DNA of 64,000 nucleotides from Picocystis sp. L7 (lineage: Eukaryota; Chlorophyta; Picocystophyceae; Picocystales; Picocystaceae), in the NCBI GenBank assembly GCA_020975725.1, contig QXJR01000028.1:742974-806973 (forward strand), written 5' to 3'. Position numbers and translations under genes: made by a program. Below the pieces are notes generated by a model. That model had not been told where the DNA came from. It was given only the letters and a program-made list of their open reading frames with translations, and did no database searches. Positions within the stretch are counted from its first letter, which is position 1. Every line of letters starts with the position of its first letter. Positions 49,124-60,960 of the stretch are shown one piece after another.

Positions 49124-49648
49124 ATGACGTCGGATCCGCCAACAGGAGGAGGAGAAGGAGGTGGGAACGAGAGACACGTGCGAATGCTGACCATAGGAGG
49201 ACGCACGTCGAAGGACGCGGCAAGGAAGGCCCTGGAAGAAGCACTGCAAGGGAAGAAGGACTGGTTCCGCGACGCCGATCAAACGTCGCAAAACACGAGC
49301 ACGTCCTCGTCGCACGAGGCAAGATCCGGCGGTTGGTTCGGAAACGCGTGGTCGAAAGCATGGCTGAAAAGCACGCAGAAGCGCGTGGTGCGGGGGATGG
49401 CGGAGGTGTGGCGAACCACCCAAGCCTTGCTGGTGCTGGCGGCGCTGGTGCTCGCCGTGGCGCTCTGGCGTCCCGCCTTGAACAAAATCACGTCCGCCGC
49501 ACGCGCGGTGCTGCCCAAGAGCCGAAGCGTCGTGCCACCACCGCAACTGGAAGGTTGCACGGCGGAAGAAGACATCATGCGTCGATGGGGAGACTACGAA
49601 GAACCCGTCCAAGAAACGTCCAACCTCGCGGAAGGGAAGACGTCCTGA
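49124..49648 (+). CDS. Small single-pass membrane protein, unknown function
   Basis: 174 aa if started at the ATG at 49124; I do not recognise the family. A Gly-rich start is followed by a helical amphipathic region (SKDAARKALEEALQGKKDWFRD) with a GGWFGNAWSKAWLKSTQKRV basic-aromatic stretch. One clear membrane helix follows (ALLVLAALVLAVALW, about 108-122), then a basic and finally acidic tail (GDYEEPVQETS). A strong GTAAGT donor at 49091 and a CAG ending at 49145 define a possible 55-bp intron. Splicing would instead join an ATG frame from 48937 (basic, transit-peptide-like) to the same downstream frame at Gly-Gly-Glu. Which start is used is unresolved. Confidence 0.45.
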   Translation: MTSDPPTGGGEGGGNERHVRMLTIGGRTSKDAARKALEEALQGKKDWFRDADQTSQNTSTSSSHEARSGGWFGNAWSKAWLKSTQKRVVRGMAEVWRTTQALLVLAALVLAVALWRPALNKITSAARAVLPKSRSVVPPPQLEGCTAEEDIMRRWGDYEEPVQETSNLAEGKTS

Positions 49649-52600
49649 TCGAAGGATGGCGAGATCCGTGCCCGAACACGTGCAGCATGCGTGGAAGAGC
49701 AGACGGGTGTGTAACCAAGACCCCCCTCAAGAACACAAATCAAAGGATCCAACACTTGTCCACGGGCGTATGGCACTCGATCCAGGCCCTGGATGGGAGA
49801 CCAAGGAACCACCACATGCGCGCGTGAACAACATGTCGGAGAGGTCTCGGAAGAGGGGATGCTTCGTCCACCGCTTCGGAGATCGGACACAGAACGCTGG
49901 TGTCGAACCGTCCCGGAGGATTCCAAGCCATGGCATGCACGGTTTCGAGGACGCAAATCGCGATGGCATGGTGTTGTAACCGGTCTCTCCTGCACACCTC
50001 CTCGTCCTTCCCACTCCCAAGAGAATCTCCCTGGTAAAGTGCAACCGCGGGTCCACCCGCCACGGGGATATGCGGTCAACGATGCTGCGACGAGAGCTTC
50101 TTCTGCCCACGCTCAAAGGGCGAGATTGGAGGAACGAAGGATGGAAGAAGAGCGGGCCGATCCCGGTGCAACCAGCCTTGCCCCACGTTTCCTATTGCAA
50201 TCTCCAACACTGCACCCCGCTTCCAAAACGTCACCGGCAGGATCCGGTGCAGCGGAAGAGCGGCTCGGGGTCTGCGCTCCCGCGGACTTGCATCATGCAG
50301 TGGCTTTCCTCCGGCATTCCGAAAGTCTGGAATCATCTGCATCCTGGTTGTTCATCGCTGGGATGCGAATCAACGAAAGACATTCAAACCACCGTACAAA
50401 GCTTGTTTCCCAAAGCTCCAGGCATATCCATGCCTATGCCCTGACAAGTGCAGATTCCCCGGTCGCCCTCAGATGCCCGCACTTGTAGCTATGGGGGAAG
50501 AGAGAATGCGCTCTTCTAAACCCTGCATCCCAAACCAGAGAAACTAGCCGTGAATTGAAGCGGAACGGGGCAGGCTGCAAGACCAACACAGATCCAATGG
50601 ATCTCCACTCGAAGCCACGAACAAGTGCAACGCATCCATCGTTGGGTGACGCGAGTAGACCGGTTGCAGTAGCCGGTGTAGTATACCTTCCACCAGCACC
50701 CTTTGGTTCAAGAACGCCCAGCAACAAAACCTCGATTCCATGACATGTTGAAAGGTTTTGGAGGCACGCAAAGCCAAACACAAAGGAAGTAGAAGCAATG
50801 CCCTGCACCGCTGTTCTTGGCAATGTGACTGCCAGCAGAGTCCACTAAGGCGGAAACAATTATAGACGCGGAGGGGTATTCAAAAATTGGTACAACCGAT
50901 GGGGAAGAAGCTCCATGGACAGAGAGGACGTGCCGTCACAGAAGGCCAGAGGTTGTTCGACGACTAGGAACGGATGGAGGTATTCCGGGCTTGGTTTCCA
51001 GTCCTGATGGCTCGCGGTTGCAACTCAGCGGAAACATCTTCTGAACAAGTCCTGCCAAGCAAGGCAAGGGCTCCTTGGATCGGTTTGTTTTACGGACAAG
51101 GCGGTTTTGAACATTAACAAGTGAGGATGTTGTAACAATGCTTCAACTGGATGGGGGCGGCCAATCAATTCTGGAAGTTTAGAACTGGCAGAAGTTTGCC
51201 TTATTTCCAAGCGAACTGCACCCATTGCAAGTCTTCTGGCTGATTCTGGCCAGTCGTTGCATTGCTTTGTGTTCGCCACATGAGACCTTTTCTTGAAGCC
51301 TCCAATCGAAACTTGGCAAAAATGCGATCTCCTCCTTCCTCGACCTTGGATGGGACAGGATTGGACCTTCTCTACAAGCCTGAAAGTTCCAGATCGTTCT
51401 GGCGATGCACTCAACACGTTGAACTCCCATCACAAGTTCTCACTGTAACAAAGGATCCACGGCAGAGGGAACAGATTGCTTGCACATTTTACTAGGTACC
51501 AAGTGCAATTCAAAGAAGCTTGTTCATAGGCAAGAAGCCGTGGACCACGAATGCCCTAGACGCGACCACACCGTCGGCCGCTGCACCCAAGTCCGCACAA
51601 GCGACGATGACTGAAGAAGCACATATACGAAGGTGGCGATTCCCGTCATGGCCACATCCGCTACGGGTACGCCAATCCAAACATACGCGAGTTATGCCAG
51701 ATTATCACTTGCTACATTGCTGTCTTTGTTCGGCTTGTCGCAGAACATGCAGATCAATCTTGAAGCTTGCAGCAATGCTTCATCCTGACTCAAGCCTGCA
51801 GTTCGACGAGGTGCAATGCACGACATGGGATAGACTGTGTTTGGCTCGTCTTTTTTGCCTTGCTGATCTTGAGGAGCAGTGCGCACCAACGTAGACAGAA
51901 AGTCACGTTCAGGTCTGCCTTCATCAGGGCTTGCATTGAAACGCAAGGTGAACATACTGTGCGCTCGACATTCTAGTGTTCACTTGCACTTGGCTGAACG
52001 GCTTACGTTTCGACAGGGCCGTTCTGGCCCAACCCTTCGTGACACGCCGTGACCGATAGAAGAATAACATGGCCACCCTCCTTCCTCCATGTCTCGTCCA
52101 TGTTGTCCAGGTTCGCCAGGGCAACATGACACGGACGATCAAGTGTGCAGGTCCACCTCGAGTTTCGCAGCGCCCACATCGTTCCGCCCTCACCCAAACG
52201 CCTGGTTGGGCTTGCCAAGGAACACGTGCGATCGATGGGTCGACCCGGGGTGGCCTGGAGGCATAGGGTCCGTTGGATCGCGTGCACGTGATTCGCATCG
52301 TGCGATCGACAGGGGCTGTGGCCAGCCACGTGCCCCGAACGAGAGGGTTCGAGAGGGGCAAGCTTTCGGTCCGTTGGGATCTCGTGTCGACAGGATCGGT
52401 ACGGGGTGGGGTCAGGGTGTCGTGCATGCCAGCCTGTCCGGTTCCCTCCGTCCCTCACGAAATGCACCCTGCCCGGGGGACCTCCTCGGAACCTCCGATC
52501 CACGTGATCGTTTCCCCCCCCCCCCTCGTCCCACATGGGAGTGAAACCCAGCCCCACACGATGTGTACACCGTGACCCCGGTTCGGGGCGAAATGGCGAA

Positions 52601-52717
52601 TCCCTGCCCTTCGCCAGGGATCGGAGGGTCCACCCCTGCCAACCAAAGGATGGAGAGGGATGAAGCGATGCAGGATTGGATCACAACCTGAAACACCCAT
52701 CCCCTCGACCACGCGAC
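49649..52717. other. Gene-poor 3.1 kb, no gene seen
   Basis: Many short frames on both strands but none with a recognised domain or consistent coding character. A C run lies near 52516-52526. The rightmost few hundred bases should include the promoter of the YcnI-like gene. Confidence 0.5.
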
Positions 52718-53554
52718 ATGGCGCCGGTCCCACGCTCCACCCTGCTGTCATGCCTGGCCCTGCTCGCACTTGGGAGCGGCCCTTGGAAGGTGCTCGGTCA
52801 CGTCACCCTCAATCCCTCCAGAGGAGCAGAAGGTGGCTTTTTTGGGGTCCACGTCCGGGTTCCACACGGATGTTATGGAAAGGAGACCACCAAGCTCGAA
52901 ATCCAAGTCCCAAAAGGCATCCCGATGGTCACACCAGAGCACAAACCGCATTGGACGACCAAGGTAGACAAGTACGATTTGGACGAGCCCGTACCCAGCA
53001 TGCACGGAAACATCACCCAAGGGCCCGAAACGATTACGTTCGAGGCGCAGGATGAAGAGGCGCACTTGCACCCCGAGTATCTCCTGGATTTTGCAATGAA
53101 CCTGAGGCTCGGGTGCAATTTCAACGACCCAGAAACCACGACCCTCTGGAACGGCGTGCCTACCCTCTGGTTCAAAACCACCCAAACTTGCACTGATAAT
53201 GAAGTCCACCAGTGGTATGAGATTCCGCAAGATGGGGAAGCCTGGGGCCCGGGACAGCCCGCTCCATACCTGCAGATCAGCGCGCTGGGCGATTGTGACG
53301 ACATGGAAATTTTGGGACAAACAGGGCTCGTCGAAGAGTTCAATGAGCACAACCTCATTCATGTGTCCGACAACCTAGGAAGTCAACTGAAAAGCCTCCT
53401 TGATGATCATGACCAGACGCGCAGCATTGCAATCGCAGCTATCGTACTGGCTTGCTTGTCCTGTACAGGCTTGCTGGTGATTGGGTTCCTCTACACGAGA
53501 AGGCCCTCCAACCAGTTTGTATGGAGCGATGATGTGAAAGCATCGATTCCCTGA
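52718..53554 (+). CDS. Secreted/membrane YcnI-like (DUF1775) protein, predicted copper binding
   Basis: 278 aa from ATG at 52718. A signal peptide (about 1-27, hydrophobic LLSCLALLALG) is predicted to be cut before His28, giving a mature protein starting HVTLNPSRG. A DUF1775/YcnI domain follows: FFGVHVRVPHGCYGKETTKLEIQ in the first strands, VPKGIPMVTPEHKPHW with the conserved Trp, and later LWFKTTQTCTDNEVHQWYEIP. A C-terminal membrane helix (about 245-267, IAIAAIVLACLSCTGLLVIGF) and short cytosolic tail complete it, the same layout as bacterial YcnI. In Bacillus YcnI the mature N-terminal His and this Trp bind Cu(II), a monohistidine-brace site. Both are present here. It should act on the outer face of the plasma membrane or in the secretory lumen, in copper handling. 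It is intronless. Confidence 0.85.
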   Translation: MAPVPRSTLLSCLALLALGSGPWKVLGHVTLNPSRGAEGGFFGVHVRVPHGCYGKETTKLEIQVPKGIPMVTPEHKPHWTTKVDKYDLDEPVPSMHGNITQGPETITFEAQDEEAHLHPEYLLDFAMNLRLGCNFNDPETTTLWNGVPTLWFKTTQTCTDNEVHQWYEIPQDGEAWGPGQPAPYLQISALGDCDDMEILGQTGLVEEFNEHNLIHVSDNLGSQLKSLLDDHDQTRSIAIAAIVLACLSCTGLLVIGFLYTRRPSNQFVWSDDVKASIP

Positions 53555-56500
53555 GACGAAGTCTTTTGACCAGAGTGCTCATGGCAGAGTTTTTACGATC
53601 ATCGAGTTGGAATCTGTCCTGTGTGGCAATCAACTGCTCAAGACGCAGCAAAGTAGTGGCAGATGGCAGTTCAACGACACAGAAAGGAGCCTTCGACAAT
53701 TGTTCAACCTTTAAAGTTACCAGCATCAGAGGTAATATATTGCTCTCCATACATTTGCGTACATGCTACAGACGATCACGTAGGGTACCCATGCCATCAA
53801 CAGTAAAACGTGTCGATGGTGGAGCCGTCTCCATTTTCGCTGAAATCAGCTGCAATACGAGCACCACCCTCTTATGGTCATGTCAACAAACAACTGCGAT
53901 GGGAGGTACAGCCGTACATCCTGTCCTATCGCATTGCTGCCATGAACCCCCATACACTTATTCCAGCCACTCGGCAATGATCCTTGTAGAGACGCCTCGA
54001 TGAAGGCTGGAATATGAGTACCGCAAGCTCAGAGCAAGATGGAAATGCAGGAGTAGCACATCTTCTGCGAGTAGGTGATCCCTTCCAGAGGAGACGGAGG
54101 ATGGATGAAAGTAGATATTTCTGGTGGTTAGAACACAATGCAAGCGGTATGCACTTGTTCATTGTCAAAAACTGCCAACATCTATGATGAATACAGCAAG
54201 ATCTCCCAACGCGGTCGGACAGCAACAATTGACTCAGCTACATTGATCAGTGCAGCTGGGTATAAGAACACGATCGATGCTCACAGCTGACACAAGGAAT
54301 GCGGTCAAAGTCTCGCAGGGTGAAGAAAGGAGGAAAGCAGGTCAACAGCTCAAGCACGCCGTCCTAAGCATACTGAGAATTGCTTAGACAAACTCAACTT
54401 TGACTTTGGCAAGCTCACATTTCCCCACCAAAGAAAACTAACAAGCACGGACTGTGTATATCAAGTCTGCCCTGCACTACTGATGGACATATACCTTGAT
54501 TGAGGGTCTCTCTACTCTTTACGAAGGTCTAATCTGCAGCTCTTCTCAAGGTGAGATGCTGGTGCTTCTGGAAGTTGCGCGCCTAAAATGAGCATCTAAA
54601 GTAAAGTACTCATCATCAACAAATATCGTTCGCCGATTCGATTTAGATCCTGCCTCCATTTTGCCAAATGTAAAATTGAAGGAGCGAGCACTTCCAAAGC
54701 GAGTAAAGCTCGAGCATCCCAGTGAACAAAGCTTTGTACAAGGGCATTTTCAGCAGAATTCGATTCAGTTTATGAGTAACCAGCAATCCTTCACTTGGTA
54801 CAGAGTAAGCTAGGATCCTAGTATATGGTTGCCAAATTTTATTGACACTGTTCTTCACGTACACACGTGTCAAAGGCATCGTAGGGTCAAGGGGCTACAA
54901 TTTTAGGGGAGCACCAAGATAGTAGCTGCAAGCTCATAAGAACGTTTCTACTGTTGCATTGTACATTTGAGCATGAAAGCGTCTAAAGACAATGCACCTA
55001 GCAGCCGTGATGTTGTCTTCATCCGTGTTTTGTAATGAACTCTTCACAAACTTTGCACTATACATCCATATATAAGGTGTAAAGTTACCTTCCCTGTCAG
55101 ATGTACTAATTCATGAACCCAAAAATGTATGACGATAAAAGTTGACCTTCTGTTGAACATCGATAGGGCCGACTTCTATTCATGCCATTTTTACATTGAC
55201 ATAACGATACAAGATAAATTCGAAATTCGCGTTGCGAGGCAAGTCTTGCAATAAAACGCAATGGTGGATACTACAAACATAAGGAACGAATATTCGTAGG
55301 ATGCTTTGAACGTCAAAGGCCAATTTACCTAGTTATCTTTGCTAGACGCAAAAAGTATGAACTAATGACCATCATCGTACCTTCCAAGGCTTGCAATGAC
55401 AAGCGTTGGGCCCTTCAATACTATGCTAAGAATCGACATGCCTTCATTTCATTCTACGTCCACGTGCTGGATGAGTGGCGACCCGGCGGGGAAAGTGAAG
55501 GTTCAAGCTTTAAAGCGCAAAGGATGACGACACATCGTTTCTAGATATTCTTCTTTGAAATTCTAGTATTTAGGCCGTTGCGGCACCAATCATGGAAAAT
55601 TGGACATGCGATGATAATAGTAGGGGGAATGCATTCACACGACGAAAGCGACCACAAATACTTGCCATGCCGATACTGACGCTATTCGATATGTAGTACA
55701 CCTTTCGATGGGTATGTATATTTGGCACGAAACGTAAGGTTGCATGATCTATTGCCTATCCTTGCCCCTCGACTATGTGGATCCACTCAGACGAGGAACC
55801 GTCGTGGCCATTCATGGCGCGTTAGAGAATTTAATCGCCTGTACTCGTGTTGACAATTACTCGTGAGTGCTTCAATGGGAAGGGTCAAGACTCGCTCAAA
55901 AACGGATGCTTAACAGCGGATGGTTCGTCGACTTGAAAGATGAATCCTTTGTGGAATCGCTCGGATTGGACTAAAGGTTTTCAAAAGCAACTCAATGGCT
56001 AGGCTAAAGTAACGTGGATCATGTCAAGGCCGGCAGTAAATATCACTTGGAAGAAATGATCAAAGCAAGAGCATACCTGTTGGATCTTGTTCCATGTAGT
56101 GAGTGGATATCCTCTCAACGAGAAGGTGTACATGCCCAGCCCACGTTTACCAGTGTTGGTAAAGTTGCTCTTGGCGTTGCCAGCTACGGGATGTCACAAA
56201 GCCTCTCCAAGTCCTTGATTGCAAATACATCTACTCAAGTGGAATTCAAGCCGGAATCAACACGCTCATACGAAAAAGATACAAGCACCTACTTCCCAAT
56301 TTCATGCTCGTTTGCCCTTGTACAAAGCGCTTTTGAGCCAAACATGTTTGATCCTTTAATTTGGAAACCCAACATCATGGCACAAGCATCTCAGAATTAC
56401 TATGTGCTGCACTGCCTCCTATTACAAGACCACAAAGCAAAGCATGCCACCGGGGACTATGCTTACAACCGAATAATTAGTATTCTTTTTGAGATTCGAT

Positions 56501-57223
56501 ACTTGGAAGTAGAATAGGTCTTTCAAAATTCTTCGATTCTATTCGATAGAGCACCCCTCCATGGTAGGAAAGCCGCTCAAGTTGGAAGAGTTTACCAATC
56601 GAAGCTTCCGAGCTCGATCTTCCATGTGCTTTACAACTTAGCTACTATGTTCATCCATGAAACATGAGGCAAGGAAGACGATTTAGGCCATCACATCTTC
56701 GTCGTGATGGAACATTTCACTTTTTGCCTCATTCGCTATTCAAAGAAGTGCAAGACATAGTGGGCATGGCAACCTAAAAGTCAGAGTTCGATACACCCTC
56801 GAGCTATTGCATCGAGCACAAAGGACCCACAATGTTACAATCTTGATCTTCCAGACTCCAAGCTTGGACGGAACCACAGAATGGACATTGCTATGTGGAA
56901 AGATAGGTTATCTCTCTGTGTGTGCATCTTGTGTTGGCACCGATGAATCGGTGCTTCAGGCTTCGAGTGTCTCCATGTTTCTACTTGCGGATGGTCACAC
57001 CTAGGATGTTCGGCATCCCCATTGTCGATCAACCCTTATCCCATCAAGAACTGGCGTCCCGTCGTCGAAGTTCCCTCGGTTCTGTTCCCGTGGATCTGAA
57101 AGGCTGCAACCTCGATCCGACCAGGGTGATTCGCTGTTCTTGTTCAGGGAAAGAGAGGGTACAGACCTACGGGTCCAACCCATGGATCGCCACTAGAAGC
57201 TATCATACTCCAACTTCTTTCGA
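53555..57223. other. Gene-poor, AT-richer 3.7 kb
   Basis: Visibly more AT-rich than the rest, with stops in all frames. The longest frame (56014-56517) begins at GTG, has an inner ATG and no known domain; I do not call it a gene. No TIR, LTR or tandem repeat is seen. Confidence 0.5.
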
Positions 57224-58153
57224 ATGAGCTGGTGCGCGTGGTTCGTCGGGGCATCGATCGCACCGCTGGTCCTGTCATGGGTGACGTATTTGATCCATCA
57301 TGCGTACCTGGGATGGAAGTGTAAAGAACAAGACTTGAAGAGAAAGTACGGGGCCGAATGGGCACTCGTGACGGGCTCGTCCAGCGGTATCGGTAGAGCC
57401 TTGGCGACACGACTGGCCGAACAAGGACTCAACGTCGTGCTCGTGTCGCTGGACGACGATTTACTGCAAGCGACATACGAAGACCTAGTCCAGCGATTTC
57501 CTGAGTGCTCCTTCCGCAAAGTACCGGTCAACTTGGGCCTACCTGGATACATGCCTCACATACAGGGTGCGACTGACGACATTGATGTACAGCTTGTCTT
57601 CAACAATGCTGGATACATGCTCACTGGGTTCTTTTACAAGACCTCACTGGAAAAACAGATGGCCAACTTAGAGTGCAACGCGGTTTGTGCCATGCAGATC
57701 ACGCACCACTTTGTCGGGAAAATGATTGACAAGAAGCTCTCTGGATGTGTGGTGTTCACATCTTCTGCCGCTGCTTCTATGCCAAGCCCTTTCACTGTGC
57801 TCTATGCTGCAACCAAGAGCTTTCTTTCATCTTTTGGGGCGTCGTTAGCAGCAGAAGTGAAGTCTCGTGGTATCGATGTGCTTGTGGTGCATCCGTCTCC
57901 GGTAGCTTCCAGGTTCTACGACCAGGCACACAAACTCGACGCCCTAGATTTCTTCAAAAAGTTTTCTGTAGGTCCCAATGAGCTTCCAGATGTAATATTC
58001 GGAAGTGTTGGTAGGACGGTGTGGAGAGATATCGGGCCTGTGGCGCTTCTTTTCCGACTTTTGATGAAGATTGTCGATTACAATTTCTTGGCGACCCTGA
58101 CAGCTAGAACTGCTCATGCTATGACGGACTTTAAGCGGCATGCTGACCGATGA
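57224..58153 (+). CDS. Short-chain dehydrogenase/reductase, HSD17B12/KCR-like
   Basis: 309 aa from ATG at 57224. An N-terminal hydrophobic segment (about 7-30) is followed by the NAD(P)-binding motif TGSSSGIG at 50-57, NNAG at 127-130, catalytic Ser in VVFTSSAAASMPSP (about 180-181), and YAATK with Tyr194 and Lys198. HPSPVASRFYDQ follows at the expected place. Membrane-anchored SDRs with this layout include very-long-chain 3-oxoacyl-CoA reductases and 17-beta-HSD type 12 enzymes of the ER, which reduce the keto group in fatty acid elongation. The exact substrate is not certain, since hydroxysteroid-dehydrogenase-like proteins look the same. Intact and intronless, in an otherwise gene-poor stretch. 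Confidence 0.88.
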   Translation: MSWCAWFVGASIAPLVLSWVTYLIHHAYLGWKCKEQDLKRKYGAEWALVTGSSSGIGRALATRLAEQGLNVVLVSLDDDLLQATYEDLVQRFPECSFRKVPVNLGLPGYMPHIQGATDDIDVQLVFNNAGYMLTGFFYKTSLEKQMANLECNAVCAMQITHHFVGKMIDKKLSGCVVFTSSAAASMPSPFTVLYAATKSFLSSFGASLAAEVKSRGIDVLVVHPSPVASRFYDQAHKLDALDFFKKFSVGPNELPDVIFGSVGRTVWRDIGPVALLFRLLMKIVDYNFLATLTARTAHAMTDFKRHADR

Positions 58154-59226
58154 CTTAAGAAGATTGCATCAATGGCAGCGGCTAGGGACGATCACAAGCA
58201 AGTTGTAACTTCAATGCAATTTGTTTCCAAGCTCGTGGAAGACTCTTTGCTATTGAAACAAACATAGAGGGTGGTAGAAACACTGCAAAGTTTTGAAACT
58301 GTCAGCAACTATGCACCTTTCTTTACATTGGCTGAATGTCGCTCTACTCTGATCTCTAATTTTCTATACACCGATTATTCAAGAGGATTCAAATCCAAAG
58401 GCGAAGCTCTTGACCCCCTTCCCAACTCTGATCTGGCGAATCGAAGGCTGTCGTCTTTGACCCACATTACTACCAAGTCAATAGGGTCACAGGAAGAAAT
58501 CTTCTCCGCTGTAAGGATGTGCAAAGCCAGGGTGACCCTGTTTGGAGGGGCATGGAACCTACCAAATACTAAAGTCCCGAGCATTTTCACAACGATGTTC
58601 ATTAACACTAATCCCGGTAGAGAGAGTATGCTTTGTTTTGAGCTTCGTACACGTGTCTTTTGTTATTGCTAGTGATTGTGGCTTTCTTGCACGCCTTGCT
58701 GGAGGATTGGGAGTTGCTTTATATTATGTTCTCATGTATTGCTTCGGCATTCAGCTGCTTCTTTCAAGTGTTTGTTACGTCAGGGTCACACATCTGTCTC
58801 CAGCATTTTGAGAGTTCTTTTGTAAGATTCCGTAAACATGGGTCTATCTTGTCATTGATAGCATGCCTCAAGAAGCAGTGAAGGCCCAAGCACTGAACAC
58901 GAATTTTCTTGCCAACTCCGTCCAGGGTCCCCAGGCACGGATCGTGGAGATGCCCCCTGTCCCTGTGCCACCCCGACCCTGCCCGTGTGTCCTTCGATGG
59001 GGCGGGGGGCTTCTGGAAGCCTCCGGAATCGGGGCGCCCCACCCAGCTGAGATGAAAGCTGGACGCCCCATCCTCTTACGGGGGCTCCCACCGCCACCCC
59101 AGTCTCCTATCCGCCCTCGGGAGGTACGGGTACAGCCACAACTGTCGTGGACGACCCTGGGACGAAGGGCAAAGGCGTGGAGGGAGGGAACGACCGAACC
59201 GTGCGCCACGGCCTGCCGCTCCAGCC
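58154..59226. other. Intergenic, no gene seen
   Basis: 1.07 kb. The left part is AT-rich with many stops; the right 350 bp become GC-rich toward the BspA-repeat gene and should hold its promoter. Confidence 0.5.
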
Positions 59227-60837
59227 ATGACCTCGCCCACCTTCCTCCTCGCCATGCTCCTGCTCGTCGGAACGGGCCTCCAACAAACCTTCGCGGGAGA
59301 TGGTCCGAACGTGTTTTTTCTGGCCGACAACGACGTGACCGTGCTGTGTCCCGATGCCGAAGTGGGCGATTCAGGGGAGGTCAATGGGAATACCTACACC
59401 AAACGGACCCGCGAGCAGCTGGACACTCTTATTGAAAATAATCCAGCGGACGAGCAGATACGACTGACCTGCACGACCGGGATCACGGACATGAGCACTT
59501 TGTTCAATACCAAAGGGACCTTCAACCAAGACATCGGGAGCTGGGACACCAGCAGCGTGACCGACATGCTTCAAATGTTTAGGTCCGCCAGCAGCTTCAA
59601 CCAAGATATCGGGAGCTGGGACACCAGCAGCGTGACCAACATGCTTCAAATGTTTAGGTCGGCCAGCAGCTTCAACCAAGATATCGGGAGCTGGGACACC
59701 AGCGAGGTGACCAGCATGGGAGCCATGTTCGAATTTGCAAGCATCTTCGACCAAGACATCGGGAGCTGGAACACCAGCCAGGCGACCGACATGGGAGCCA
59801 TGTTCTTTGGTGCCAGCAGCTTTGACCAAGACATCGGGAGCTGGAACACCAGCCAGGTGGCCGACATGGGGTCCATGTTTAGGTCCGCCAGGAACTTCAA
59901 CCAAGACATTGGCGGCTGGAACACCAGCAGTGTGACCAGCATGGGAGCCATGTTTAGGTCCGCCAGCAGCTTCAACCAAAGCATCGGGCGCTGGGACACC
60001 AGGGAGGTGACAAACATGGGGTCCATGTTTAGGTCCGCCAGCAGCTTCAACCAACACATCGGGAGCTGGAACACCAGCGAGGTGACCAGCATGGGAGCCA
60101 TGTTTGAGTCTGCCACTAGCTTCAACCAAGACATCGGGAGCTGGAACACCAGCCAGGCGACCGACATGGGAGCCATGTTCTTTGGTGCCAGCAGCTTTGA
60201 CCAAGACATCGGGAGCTGGAACACCAGCCGAGTGACCACCATGGAGGGCATGTTCAATTCTGCCAGCAGCTTCAACCAAGACATTAGCAGGTGGAACACC
60301 AGCAGTGTGACCAACATGGGAGGCATGTTCGAATTTGCAAGCATCTTCGACCAAGACATCGAGAGCTGGGACACCAGTAGTGTAACCAGCATGACGTTCA
60401 TGTTCAATTCTGCCAGCAGCTTCAACCAAGACATCGGTAGCTGGGACACCAGCCAGGTGACCACCATGAGATCCATGTTCGAGTCTGCCAGCAGCTTCAA
60501 CCAAGACATCGGCAGGTGGAAGACCAGCAGTGTGACCAACATGGGTGACGTGTTTAGGTCCGCCAGCAGCTTCAACCAAGACATTGGGAGCTGGAGCACC
60601 AGCAATGTGACCAGCATGGGAGCCATGTTTAGGTCCGCCAGCAGCTTCAACCAAGACATCGGGCGCTGGGACACCAGGGAGGTGACAAACATGGACTTCA
60701 TGTTCTTTGGTGCCAGCATCTTTAACCAAAACCTCTCTGGTTGGTGTGTAGAAAAAATTGGGTCTCTACCTGTCTTTTTTGACCAAGGCGCAACCGCCTG
60801 GACTCTCCAGAAGCCAGTGTGGAATACTTGCCCTTGA
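59227..60837 (+). CDS. BspA/DUF285-type repeat surface protein
   Basis: 536 aa from ATG at 59227. Signal peptide (about 1-23, [19 protein letters not shown]), a short N-terminal domain including ITDMSTLF, then about 16 repeats of 25 residues starting [20 protein letters not shown]. The consensus is F-[ND]-[QD]-D-I-x-x-W-[DN]-T-S-x-V-x-x-M-x-x-M-F-x-x-A. It closes with the typical cap [12 protein letters not shown] and PVWNTCP. The repeats form BspA-like leucine-rich-repeat solenoids (Mycoplasma/BspA DUF285 family). In bacteria these bind matrix proteins; in microalgae they are abundant, probably cell-surface, and of unknown role. At DNA level the unit is a 75-bp tandem array from 59521 to about 60740, with neighbouring units nearly identical (for example 59521-59670). 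This shows recent unit duplication. No membrane anchor is seen. Confidence 0.93.
   Translation: MTSPTFLLAMLLLVGTGLQQTFAGDGPNVFFLADNDVTVLCPDAEVGDSGEVNGNTYTKRTREQLDTLIENNPADEQIRLTCTTGITDMSTLFNTKGTFNQDIGSWDTSSVTDMLQMFRSASSFNQDIGSWDTSSVTNMLQMFRSASSFNQDIGSWDTSEVTSMGAMFEFASIFDQDIGSWNTSQATDMGAMFFGASSFDQDIGSWNTSQVADMGSMFRSARNFNQDIGGWNTSSVTSMGAMFRSASSFNQSIGRWDTREVTNMGSMFRSASSFNQHIGSWNTSEVTSMGAMFESATSFNQDIGSWNTSQATDMGAMFFGASSFDQDIGSWNTSRVTTMEGMFNSASSFNQDISRWNTSSVTNMGGMFEFASIFDQDIESWDTSSVTSMTFMFNSASSFNQDIGSWDTSQVTTMRSMFESASSFNQDIGRWKTSSVTNMGDVFRSASSFNQDIGSWSTSNVTSMGAMFRSASSFNQDIGRWDTREVTNMDFMFFGASIFNQNLSGWCVEKIGSLPVFFDQGATAWTLQKPVWNTCP
59521..60740 (+). repeat. 75-bp coding tandem repeat, about 16 units
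   Basis: The TTCAACCAAGACATCGG-like start recurs every 75 bp (59521, 59596, 59671 and so on). Blocks are also shared at a distance: the stretch beginning near 59746 recurs near 60121, consistent with multi-unit duplication. Confidence 0.9.
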
Positions 60838-60954
60838 TCCCTCCCAGAACCAGGAGCAACAGTTCGGTGGATCGTAATCCAACATCCTCCTTTCCTAGGA
60901 CCGCAATCCTCTCAGTTTGCGCATACTAATTGAGGGGTTTAAGTGAGCAGGTTT

Positions 60955-60960
60955 AATAAA
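60955..60960 (+). terminator. AATAAA poly(A) signal for BspA-repeat gene
   Basis: AATAAA about 118 bp after the stop codon. Confidence 0.35.

Noticed and set aside
48284-49612. 442-codon minus-strand ORF spanning the minisatellite
   Set aside because: It begins at TTG, has no domain, and owes its openness to the 72-bp repeat and to the gene on the other strand. Kept only as a finding about the repeat.
56014-56517. 167-codon plus-strand ORF in the AT-rich desert
   Set aside because: Starts at GTG, no domain, no codon-bias support, isolated among stops.
59371-60729. Minus-strand 452-codon repeat ORF and second minus frame opposite the BspA gene
   Set aside because: Mirror of a 75-bp coding repeat: a unit length divisible by three keeps antisense frames open. 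The plus strand has signal peptide, family consensus and cap.
59521-60740. Regularly spaced repeats suggestive of a CRISPR array
   Set aside because: Units are contiguous 75-bp coding repeats without unique spacers, inside a eukaryotic gene.
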